Shown here piece by piece: positions 16,755 to 23,292 of a DNA stretch of 25,122 bases. Under the pieces are notes generated by a model. The model was not told the origin of the DNA. It made no database searches and saw nothing but the letters and a program-made list of their open reading frames with translations. This stretch comes from REEB509 sp049314555 (GTDB lineage: Bacteria; Pseudomonadota; Alphaproteobacteria; Caulobacterales; Aquidulcibacteraceae): the NCBI GenBank assembly GCA_049314555.1, contig JBMOEW010000041.1, positions 1 to 25,122 of the forward strand, read 5' to 3'. The position numbers and the translations under genes were made by a program. The stretch's first letter is position 1. Every line of letters starts with the position of its first letter.

Positions 16755-18533
16755 TTGACCATCGCTTCTGAGACCACTGGCTCTGACACGCCTGCGCTGC
16801 CGCCGGGTTTTCCAGCGATGTCCGTCGCCCAAGCCCACGCCATGCTGACGGCGCCCGGTTCGCCGCTGGAGCTGGAAGAGATTGAGATCCGAGGCGTGAA
16901 AACGCGGGTCTGGAAGAACGCGCCGCCGACGCTGCGGGAGATTTTTGGCATTGGCGCGATGCACGGGCAGCGCGAGCACCTTGTGTATGAAGATGAGCGG
17001 GTGACTTTTGCGGCGCACCATGCGGCCGCCTTGACGTTGGCTCACCAGCTGGTGGCGGACGGGGTGCAAAAGGGCGATCGCGTGGCGATCATTATGCGCA
17101 ACGTGCCGGAGTGGCCGGTGGCGTTTTGGGCGGCGGTGTTGGCGGGGGCGATCGTGACGCCGCTGAATGCGTGGTGGACAGGCCCTGAGGTGGAGTACGG
17201 CCTGCAGGACAGCGGGGCCAAGGTGGCGATCATGGACGGCGAGCGCTGGGCCCGGGTGCGCGGCCATGTCGATGCCTGTCCTGACCTGAAGAAAATCTAT
17301 GTGTCGCGGGCCGAGGGTGAGCTATCAGACCCCCGCGCCGCGCGGTTAGAAAGCGTGATCGCGACGTCGAAGTCTTGGGCCAGCTTTAACCCGGCCCCAG
17401 CGCCGGCGGTGGCGTTAGCGCCCGACGATGACGTAACGATCTTCTACACCTCGGGCACCACGGGAAAGCCCAAGGGTGCAGTGATCACGCACCGCAACAT
17501 CATCTCCAACATCTTCAACGCGATCAGCGGGCAAGCGCGCTCCTTCTTGCGCCGGGGTGAAGCGCCGCCAGCGCCAGACCCAACCGCCCCGCCGAAAGCG
17601 TTCTTGCTGTCGGTGCCGTTCTTCCATGCGACCGGCTGCTTTGCCGTGCTTCTGCCCACGGTGATGCAGGGGTGGAAAGTGGTGATGCAGCGGCGGTGGG
17701 AGGTGGATGAAGCGCTCGCGCTGATGGTCAAGGAGGGTGTCACCCATTTTGGCGGCGTGCCGACGATTGCCTGGCAGGTGCTTGAGCATCCGCGTTTGTC
17801 CGAATACGACCTATCTGCGGTGGAGAGCTTGTCTTATGGCGGGGCGCCGGCGGCACCAGACCTTGTGAAGCGGATCAAGGCGGTGTTTCCAAAGATTACG
17901 CCCGGCCAAGGGTGGGGCATGACCGAAACCTCCGCCACGGCGGTGTCTAACTTTGGCGAAGACTACATGATGCGCCCGGCAAGCACCGGGTTTCCTGCGG
18001 CGTCTGGTGAGGCCAAAATTGTGGATCCCAGCGGGCAGGAACTTCCCCGCGGCGAGGTGGGCGAGCTTTGGTACAAGGGCCCGATCGTTGTGCGCGGGTA
18101 TTGGAACAAGCCGGAAGCGACCGCGGAAACCTTCGTGGATGGCTGGGTGAAAACCGGCGATCTGGCCAAGATGGACGAGGAAGGCTTCCTCTACATCGTG
18201 GACCGCGCCAAGGACATGTTGATCCGCGGTGGGGAAAACATCTACTGCGTGGAAGTGGAGAACGCGCTCTATGACCACCCGGCGGTGATGGACGCTGCGG
18301 TCGTGGGCATCGAACACAAAACGCTTGGGGAAGAACCCGGAGCCATCGTATGTTTGAAGGCCGGTGCCGAAGCCAGCGAGAGCGAGTTGCGCCAGCATGT
18401 GGCGCAGCGGCTTGCCGCCTTTAAGGTGCCGGTGAAAATCCTGTTTTTGACCGAGACCCTGCCGCGCAACGCCAACGGCAAAATTGTAAAATCGCAGCTC
18501 AAGGGTTTGTTTGCCGACGGGGCGAACGCCTAA
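16755..18533 (+). CDS. AMP-forming acyl-CoA synthetase
   Basis: This adenylate-forming enzyme activates a carboxylic (probably fatty) acid to its acyl-CoA through an acyl-AMP. The 592 residues show the P-loop-like signature YTSGTTGKPKGA (231-242), GWGMTETSA, the hinge-region VDRAKDMLIRGGENIYCVEVE, and catalytic Lys576 in PRNANGK near the C-terminus, so both half-reactions should be intact. Translation likely begins at TTG 16755, which has an SD; starting at ATG 16818 would remove 21 residues outside the core fold. An insertion rich in Pro (about 265-280, APPAPDPTAPPK) precedes the FLLSVPFFHATG motif. Chain-length preference cannot be read. It shares an operon with an enoyl-CoA hydratase two genes downstream, which points to fatty-acid or aromatic-acid breakdown. 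Confidence 0.95.
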   Translation: MTIASETTGSDTPALPPGFPAMSVAQAHAMLTAPGSPLELEEIEIRGVKTRVWKNAPPTLREIFGIGAMHGQREHLVYEDERVTFAAHHAAALTLAHQLVADGVQKGDRVAIIMRNVPEWPVAFWAAVLAGAIVTPLNAWWTGPEVEYGLQDSGAKVAIMDGERWARVRGHVDACPDLKKIYVSRAEGELSDPRAARLESVIATSKSWASFNPAPAPAVALAPDDDVTIFYTSGTTGKPKGAVITHRNIISNIFNAISGQARSFLRRGEAPPAPDPTAPPKAFLLSVPFFHATGCFAVLLPTVMQGWKVVMQRRWEVDEALALMVKEGVTHFGGVPTIAWQVLEHPRLSEYDLSAVESLSYGGAPAAPDLVKRIKAVFPKITPGQGWGMTETSATAVSNFGEDYMMRPASTGFPAASGEAKIVDPSGQELPRGEVGELWYKGPIVVRGYWNKPEATAETFVDGWVKTGDLAKMDEEGFLYIVDRAKDMLIRGGENIYCVEVENALYDHPAVMDAAVVGIEHKTLGEEPGAIVCLKAGAEASESELRQHVAQRLAAFKVPVKILFLTETLPRNANGKIVKSQLKGLFADGANA

Positions 18534-18563
18534 CGCCGGCACGGCGCGAAAACGGGGAACGCT

Positions 18564-18938
18564 ATGAACAAGGGCATGATTGGGTTGGTGATGCTCGGCT
18601 TGGCGGTGGGGTGTTCGCAGCCTGCCCCTCAGGCACCGCCGCCCGCCGCATCGGAGCAAACGACCTCCCCTGCCCCGGATGCCGCGCCAAGCCGCAGCGA
18701 GATAAGCTATGCCTGTACGGATGGGCTGCGGTTTGTGATCGTGCAGGATTTGGATGCCGGCTCTGGCGTGTTCCAGGTGGAAGGCGGCGGGGCTGGGGTG
18801 GCGGTGGAGAAGGCGGTGGTGGCGTCTGGCTTTGCCTATTACGCCGAAGGCATTCGCTTTCACGGTCATGGCAGCGAGGCCATCTTGAACTATCGGACAG
18901 ACCCGGAACGAACCTGCCGACTGATTGCGGAGCGATGA
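18564..18938 (+). CDS. MliC-like lipoprotein (putative lysozyme inhibitor family)
   Basis: This 124-residue protein has a signal peptide ending in a lipobox (LAVGC, Cys17) with Ser at +2, an Ala/Pro-rich linker (18-44), and a small beta domain (45-124). The domain follows the MliC/YdhA pattern: YxC near the start (Cys51), ASGFAYYAEGIRFHGHGSEA (87-106) aligned without gaps to the family's SASGxxY...FWxKGxEA, and a second cysteine near the end (Cys118) for the conserved disulfide. MliC proteins block C-type lysozyme with a conserved Ser and Lys; here Ser89 remains but the Lys position is His102. The gene has GGGGA five bases before its ATG, lies 30 bases after the acyl-CoA synthetase, and its stop overlaps the beginning of the hydratase region. 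Family assignment is by eye and inhibitory activity is uncertain. Confidence 0.8.
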   Translation: MNKGMIGLVMLGLAVGCSQPAPQAPPPAASEQTTSPAPDAAPSRSEISYACTDGLRFVIVQDLDAGSGVFQVEGGGAGVAVEKAVVASGFAYYAEGIRFHGHGSEAILNYRTDPERTCRLIAER

Positions 18939-18940
18939 CC

Positions 18941-19729
18941 ATGACCGTGTTGGTGGAAAAGCCGGCGGAGGGCGTTGCGCTGGTGACGCTCAATCGGCCC
19001 GAGGCCATGAATGCGCTGAGCAAAGCCATGCGGCGTGAACTTGCCGCGGTGTTTGGTGCCCTTGCCGCGGACGACGACGTGCGGGCTGTGGTGCTGACCG
19101 GGGCTGGACGGGCGTTTACAGCCGGGCTCGACCTGCGGGAGCTGGGGTCTGATCCCGAGGGCCTTGGTGCTGCCAACGCCACGAGCGCCGCCAACAATCC
19201 GGTGAAGGCGATCGAGAGCTGCGGCAAGCCGGTGATTGGGGCGATCAATGGCGCGGCCGTGACCGGGGGCTTTGAAGTGGCGCTGGCGTGCGACATCCTG
19301 CTGGCCTCCACCACTGCCAAATTCGCCGATACGCACGCCCGGGTTGGGGTGATGCCTGGGTGGGGCCTGTCGCAGAAGCTGTCGCGGCTGATTGGCATGA
19401 GCCGCGCCAAGGAGCTTTCGCTTTCGGGGAATTTTCTGGACGCGGTCACGGCCGAGCGTTGGGGCCTCGTAAACCGGGTGTATGCGCAAGAAGCGCTTTT
19501 GCCGGCGGCGCTGCAGCTGGCCAGTGACATCGCCTCGGTGCCGGCATGGGCCGTGGGCCAGTATAAGCGCATGATCGACGAGGGCTTTGCCCTGCCCTTC
19601 GGCGCGGCGATGGCCTACGAGCATAACGTCAGCTCGCAGATGAATGCGAAGGTGACGCCCGAGTCTGTGGAGGCCGCCCGAACAGGGGTGCTGGCGCGGG
19701 GTCGATCGCAAAAAGGTGCCGCAGAATAG
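18941..19729 (+). CDS. Enoyl-CoA hydratase/isomerase family protein
   Basis: This is a 262-residue crotonase-fold enzyme. The oxyanion-hole segments are FTAGLDLREL (59-68) and INGAAVTGGFEVALACD (102-118). The first catalytic glutamate position is Glu112. At the second (Glu164 in rat hydratase) the sequence FADTHARVGVMPGWG (128-142) has His132, so classical hydration may not be its reaction; isomerase, hydrolase or another crotonase activity is possible. GGAG at 18929 is eight bases before ATG 18941 but only two before ATG 18935, so 18941 is chosen; the latter would overlap the lipoprotein stop by four bases (ATGA). The open frame extends far upstream to 18611, but that overlaps the lipoprotein gene and has no crotonase character. 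It is the last gene of the E1/ligase operon. Confidence 0.93.
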   Translation: MTVLVEKPAEGVALVTLNRPEAMNALSKAMRRELAAVFGALAADDDVRAVVLTGAGRAFTAGLDLRELGSDPEGLGAANATSAANNPVKAIESCGKPVIGAINGAAVTGGFEVALACDILLASTTAKFADTHARVGVMPGWGLSQKLSRLIGMSRAKELSLSGNFLDAVTAERWGLVNRVYAQEALLPAALQLASDIASVPAWAVGQYKRMIDEGFALPFGAAMAYEHNVSSQMNAKVTPESVEAARTGVLARGRSQKGAAE

Positions 19730-19751
19730 GGCACCAGGGCTTGGCTCTGCC

Positions 19752-19789
19752 CAGCGGCACGGCATCCCCAGTTGGCTCTTGTGCCGCTG
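19752..19789 (+). terminator. 9-base inverted repeat after the hydratase gene
   Basis: CAGCGGCAC (19752-19760) and GTGCCGCTG (19781-19789) are exact complements with a 20-base loop, starting 22 bases after the stop at 19729. A GC-rich hairpin here could end the upstream operon, but no T run follows. It could also be an operator for the ATP-grasp gene. The rest of the gap 19730-19853 shows only TTGCA/TGCAA (19798-19816) half-sites and no strong promoter. Confidence 0.35.
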
Positions 19790-19853
19790 TAGTCATGTTG
19801 CATGAAATATGTGCAAACTGTCGCTTCTGCTTCGGGAACGATGGCCAACGTGC

Positions 19854-21335
19854 ATGTTTGATGAAATGTATTCCAGCGAGGGCGCGGTGCGGGGGCCCTA
19901 TGCGGCGGTCAAGCGCTGGCTTGATGCGACGCCTAAGGACGTGCTTGGTGCCAAGCGTGCCGAGGCGGAAGCAATGTTCCGCCGGGTTGGGATTACCTTT
20001 GCGGTTTATGGCGAGGGCGGCGACCCTGAACGGTTGATCCCTTTCGATATCGTGCCGCGGATTATCGATGCCGAAGAGTGGGCGTTTTTGGAGCGCGGCC
20101 TGGTGCAACGGGTGAAGGCGCTCAACGCGTTCTTGGCCGATGTGTATTCCAAGCAGGAGATCTTGAAAGCCGGCGTGGTGCCAACGGCGATGGCGCTGGG
20201 AAACCCCGGCTTTGAGGCGATCATGGCTGGGCTGGCGGTGCCGGGCGGCGTGTTCACCCATATCGCCGGCATCGATATCGTTCGGACCGGGCCGAACGCG
20301 TTCTTTGTGTTGGAGGACAATTGCCGGACGCCTTCCGGCGTTTCCTACATGCTGGAAAATCGCGCGGTGATGATGCGGCTGTTTCCAGACTTGTTCAGCT
20401 CCAACCAAGTGGCCCCTGTGGCGCGCTATCCGGAAAAGCTGCGGGCGACACTCGCTTCGGTGGCTCCGCGCAACTGCAATGACGAGCCAACCATCGTGCT
20501 CCTTACCCCTGGCAGCTACAACAGCGCCTATTACGAGCACACGTTTCTGGCCGACGAGATGGGTGTGGAACTGGTTGAAGGCCCGGATTTGCGCGTGGTG
20601 GATGGGCGGGTGTTTATGCGCACCACCGCGGGGCTGAAGCGGGTGGATGTGATCTATCGGCGGATCGATGACAGCTTCCTTGATCCGGAGGCGTTTTGCG
20701 AAGACTCCATGATTGGCGTGCCCGGCTTGATGCGGGCCTACGCCCAGGGGAACGTGACGATCGCCAACGCGGTGGGTGCCGGGGTTGCCGACGACAAGAA
20801 CGTCTATCGCTTCGTGCCGGACATGATCCGCTTCTATCTTGGGGAAGAACCGATCTTGAACAACGTGCCGACCTGGGATTGTTCGGATCCAGCGTCGCTT
20901 TCCCACGTTTTGGCCAATCTGTCGGAACTGGTGGTGAAGGAGGCGCGGGGGTCAGGCGGTTACGGAATGCTGGTGGGACCAAAGGCCACCAAAGCGGAAC
21001 GCACGGCGTTTGCGCAGAAGCTGAAGGCAGACCCGACCAACTATATTGCGCAACCGACGTTGGCGCTTTCGACCGTGCCGACGTTTGTGGAGGAAGGCGT
21101 TGCGCCGCGCCACGTTGACCTGCGGCCCTTCGTGCTTTCTGGCAAGGACGGCATTTCGATCACGCCGGGAGGGCTTACACGGGTGGCGCTGCGGCGGGGG
21201 TCTTTGGTGGTGAACTCCAGCCAAGGCGGCGGCACAAAGGACACCTGGGTGTTGCGGAAGGATGCCGGAGATGGCGCTGCCGCGGACGCCCCTGCGCCTG
21301 TGCCATCCCCACCGCAATCGCAAAGTCAGGGGTGA
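19854..21335 (+). CDS. Circularly permuted ATP-grasp protein (DUF404/DUF407 type)
   Basis: This 493-residue protein belongs to the circularly permuted ATP-grasp type 2 family, predicted amidoligases that join a carboxylate to an amine using ATP. It starts with the family's usual FDEM opening and RxxYxxxxxWL pattern. It has GITFAVYGEGGDPERLIPFD (47-66), HIAGIDIVRTG, the signature LEDNCRTPSGVSYMLENR (168-185), VIYRRIDDSFLDPEAF, FVPDMIRFYLGEEPIL and KEARGSGGYGM. The family start at 19854 fits homologs; an in-frame ATG at 19809 would add 15 residues (MCKLSLLL...) of unlike character. Neither has a good SD. Three bases separate it from the alpha-E gene, the constant genomic partner of this family. 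The real substrate of these pairs is not established. The C-terminal 30 residues are Ala/Pro-rich. Confidence 0.93.
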   Translation: MFDEMYSSEGAVRGPYAAVKRWLDATPKDVLGAKRAEAEAMFRRVGITFAVYGEGGDPERLIPFDIVPRIIDAEEWAFLERGLVQRVKALNAFLADVYSKQEILKAGVVPTAMALGNPGFEAIMAGLAVPGGVFTHIAGIDIVRTGPNAFFVLEDNCRTPSGVSYMLENRAVMMRLFPDLFSSNQVAPVARYPEKLRATLASVAPRNCNDEPTIVLLTPGSYNSAYYEHTFLADEMGVELVEGPDLRVVDGRVFMRTTAGLKRVDVIYRRIDDSFLDPEAFCEDSMIGVPGLMRAYAQGNVTIANAVGAGVADDKNVYRFVPDMIRFYLGEEPILNNVPTWDCSDPASLSHVLANLSELVVKEARGSGGYGMLVGPKATKAERTAFAQKLKADPTNYIAQPTLALSTVPTFVEEGVAPRHVDLRPFVLSGKDGISITPGGLTRVALRRGSLVVNSSQGGGTKDTWVLRKDAGDGAAADAPAPVPSPPQSQSQG

Positions 21336-21338
21336 GGC

Positions 21339-22271
21339 ATGCTCGCGCGCACCGCCGATAATGTGTTTTGGTTGGGCCGCTATATGGAGCGGATCGACTT
21401 TCTGGCGCGCCTGATGACGGCGGCCCAGCAAATGGCCAGCGTTTCTGGCGAAGCTGAAGAGTGGCGCTCGACGCTGATCACCGCGGGATGTGAAGAGACG
21501 TTTCCGGAAAGCGGCGCTGAATTCAGCGCTGATAACGCTGCGCGCCACTTGGCGTGTGACCGCGACAATCCTTCCAGCCTGCTCAACTGTATTGATCGGG
21601 CGCGCCAGAATGCGCGGGCGGTGCGGACGGCGCTGTCGCAAGATGTGTGGGAGGCGGTCAACCAGGTTTGGCTCGACAGCCAGCGGCTAACCGACGCCTC
21701 CTTTGCGCCGCAAAGACTGCCCGAGACTCTCGACACGATGAAGGCCGCGGCAATGCGCTTTCATGGGGCGATGTCCACCACGCTGCTTCACAACCCGTCG
21801 CGGCGGTTCATGCAATTGGGGGCATGCCTGGAACGGGCGGACAACACCGCGCGGATCCTGGACGTGAAGTACAATCTGTTGCTGCCCGCCTACTCTGGGG
21901 TTGGCGGCGCGCTCGATTACTATCAGTGGATGTCGATCCTGCAGGCGGTTTCGGCGACGCGGTCCTATCACTGGGTGTATCGGGGCCAAGTGACGCCGCT
22001 TAAGGTGGCGGAGCTGTTGCTGCTGCGGCCGGAGTTGCCGCGGTCGTTGCGGTCTTGTTTTGATGACGTGGTGGAATGTCTGGACGTGATCGCCGACAAC
22101 CACGGCGGGGCGCGGGGCGAACCACACCGGATCGCTGGCATGATGGCGTCCAAGCTGCGATTTGGCCGGATTGATGATATCTTCGCGTTTGGCCTGCACG
22201 AGTATCTGACGGACGTCGTTGACCGCTGTGTGGACCTGGGGTTCGAAATCAGCGACCTTTATATGCGATGA
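21339..22271 (+). CDS. Alpha-E domain protein (DUF403)
   Basis: This 310-residue, mostly helical protein is the usual partner of circularly permuted ATP-grasp proteins. The family opening is present: NVFWLGRYMERIDFLARLM (8-26), with the glutamate that names the alpha-E fold. The remaining features are helices with RAxDNTARILDVKYNLLLP near the middle and YHWVYRGQVTPLKVAELLLL. It has no signal peptide. The ATG comes three bases after the ATP-grasp stop, with GGGG upstream in that gene's end, so co-translation is likely. In many genomes a transglutaminase-like protein, sometimes with a proteasome-like hydrolase, follows; here a LysR gene follows instead. The biochemical role is unproven; the association with peptide-bond synthesis or protein tagging is a comparative-genomic prediction. 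Confidence 0.95.
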   Translation: MLARTADNVFWLGRYMERIDFLARLMTAAQQMASVSGEAEEWRSTLITAGCEETFPESGAEFSADNAARHLACDRDNPSSLLNCIDRARQNARAVRTALSQDVWEAVNQVWLDSQRLTDASFAPQRLPETLDTMKAAAMRFHGAMSTTLLHNPSRRFMQLGACLERADNTARILDVKYNLLLPAYSGVGGALDYYQWMSILQAVSATRSYHWVYRGQVTPLKVAELLLLRPELPRSLRSCFDDVVECLDVIADNHGGARGEPHRIAGMMASKLRFGRIDDIFAFGLHEYLTDVVDRCVDLGFEISDLYMR

Positions 22272-22273
22272 GG
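22270..22273 (+). promoter_or_regulatory. SD supporting a TTG start of the LysR gene
   Basis: GAGG overlaps the alpha-E stop codon and lies seven bases before TTG 22281. It decides the start and suggests translational coupling to the alpha-E gene. Confidence 0.5.
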
Positions 22274-22280
22274 CCACGCT

Positions 22281-23243
22281 TTGAGCGACGATGACAGCTG
22301 GGATAAGGCGCGCGACGATCGCAGTCTGCCCTTGACGGCCCTGCGTGCTTTTGAGGCCGCGGCGCGCCACATGAGCTTTGCACGGGCCGCTGACGAGTTG
22401 GGGGTGAGCCCTGCGGCGATCAGCCAGCATATCCAAACGTTGGAGATTTATGCGGGCCAGCCGCTGTTTCGGCGCCTGGGCCGGCGGATCGAGCTGACCG
22501 ATGCGGGCGCTGCGGCGCGACCGATGGTGGTGGACGGCGTGTCGATGCTGATGGAAGCAGCGCGGGTGATGCGGCTGCCGCTGCGCAGTTCGCGGGTTGC
22601 GGTGGCAGCGGCGCCCAGTTTCGCAGCCAAGTGGTTGGCACCGCGGCTGTCTCGGTTTTCGGCCGAGCACCCTGATGTGGACGTTTGGCTGACGGCGGAG
22701 CCCGGGGCCACAGACTTTGCCGTGGCCGACGTAGACGTGGCCATTCGCTATGGGCGGGGCACTTACCTCGATGGCACGTCTGAGCTGTTGATGGGCGAAA
22801 CCGTGGCACCGGCGTGTGCGCCCGGGTTTGCAACAAGCTTTGGGATTTCTGTGCCGGCGGACTTGGTTTCTGCTCCCCTGCTGCATGACGACACCCCAGA
22901 TCAGGATGCGAGTTGCCCGAGCTGGTCGATGTGGTTTTCTGCGCACGGGCTGGATGGGGCGGCGGCGCGACGGGGCGTGCGGTTCAATCAATCGAGCCTG
23001 GCGCTGGATGCGGCGCTGTCTGGCCTGGGTGTCGTGTTGGCCAAGACTCGCCTGGCAACAGCGGATGTGGCGGCCGGCCGGTTGGTGTTTCCGTTCGGCG
23101 AGGCCGTCACGCCGGTGGACTATGCCTACACCATGGTGTGGCCGCGGGGGCGCACGCTGTCGCCGGCGGTGCGCACCTTTATGGACTGGATCCGGCGGGA
23201 AGCTGCTGTGTTTGGCGTTGCAGACCTTGGCGGTGGCATCTGA
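22281..23243 (+). CDS. LysR-family transcriptional regulator, GcvA-like
   Basis: This 320-residue regulator has an N-terminal winged helix-turn-helix (about 16-76), LPLTALRAFEAAARHMSF then AADELGVSPAAISQHIQTLE (recognition helix about 43-54), and PLFRRLGRRIELTDAG. An effector-binding domain (about 100-300) follows, with VAAAPSFAAKWLAPRL and DVDVAIRYGRG. The wording of the DNA-binding domain is that of the GcvA/AmpR subgroup. Translation probably starts at TTG, as no in-frame ATG lies before the DNA-binding domain. It follows the alpha-E gene by nine bases, which is unusual for LysR genes, normally divergent from their targets. It may therefore regulate the ATP-grasp/alpha-E pair from within the operon, but no LysR box (T-N11-A) was securely found. 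The ligand is unknown. Confidence 0.95.
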   Translation: MSDDDSWDKARDDRSLPLTALRAFEAAARHMSFARAADELGVSPAAISQHIQTLEIYAGQPLFRRLGRRIELTDAGAAARPMVVDGVSMLMEAARVMRLPLRSSRVAVAAAPSFAAKWLAPRLSRFSAEHPDVDVWLTAEPGATDFAVADVDVAIRYGRGTYLDGTSELLMGETVAPACAPGFATSFGISVPADLVSAPLLHDDTPDQDASCPSWSMWFSAHGLDGAAARRGVRFNQSSLALDAALSGLGVVLAKTRLATADVAAGRLVFPFGEAVTPVDYAYTMVWPRGRTLSPAVRTFMDWIRREAAVFGVADLGGGI

Positions 23244-23253
23244 CCGCAGCCGC

Positions 23254-23283
23254 TTGACAGGCGGGTCCGCGCAAACCCATAAC
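23254..23283 (+). promoter_or_regulatory. Promoter of the MarR-GNAT gene, predicted leaderless
   Basis: TTGACA (23254-23259; 6 of 6) is followed after 18 bases by CATAAC (23278-23283; 4 of 6). The Caulobacter-type -10 (GCTANAWC) is matched in part by CCCATAAC. A start about 7 bases later lies at or next to the ATG at 23289, and no SD is present, so the message should be leaderless. Confidence 0.5.
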
Positions 23284-23292
23284 ATGTTATGG
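23277..23292 (+). promoter_or_regulatory. 16-bp perfect palindromic operator over the -10 and start codon
   Basis: CCATAACATGTTATGG is its own reverse complement over all 16 bases. It covers the -10 hexamer, the predicted transcription start and the ATG at 23289-23291. MarR proteins bind palindromes of about this size and commonly repress their own gene, so autorepression is the simplest reading. Confidence 0.6.

Noticed and set aside
14411..16951. Open frame of 846 codons on the minus strand opposite the E1 and ligase genes
   Set aside because: It is rich in Arg, Gln, His and Pro with no recognisable motif, and lies antisense to an E1 gene with complete cofactor motifs; a typical high-GC shadow.
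18611..18940. Upstream extension of the enoyl-CoA hydratase frame
   Set aside because: It overlaps the lipoprotein gene in another frame, is Arg/Gly/Trp-rich and lacks crotonase character; the fold begins near 18941.
21687..23285. Open frame of 532 codons antisense to the alpha-E and LysR genes
   Set aside because: Composition dominated by Arg, His, Gln and Pro, no motif, and it spans two well-supported genes on the other strand.
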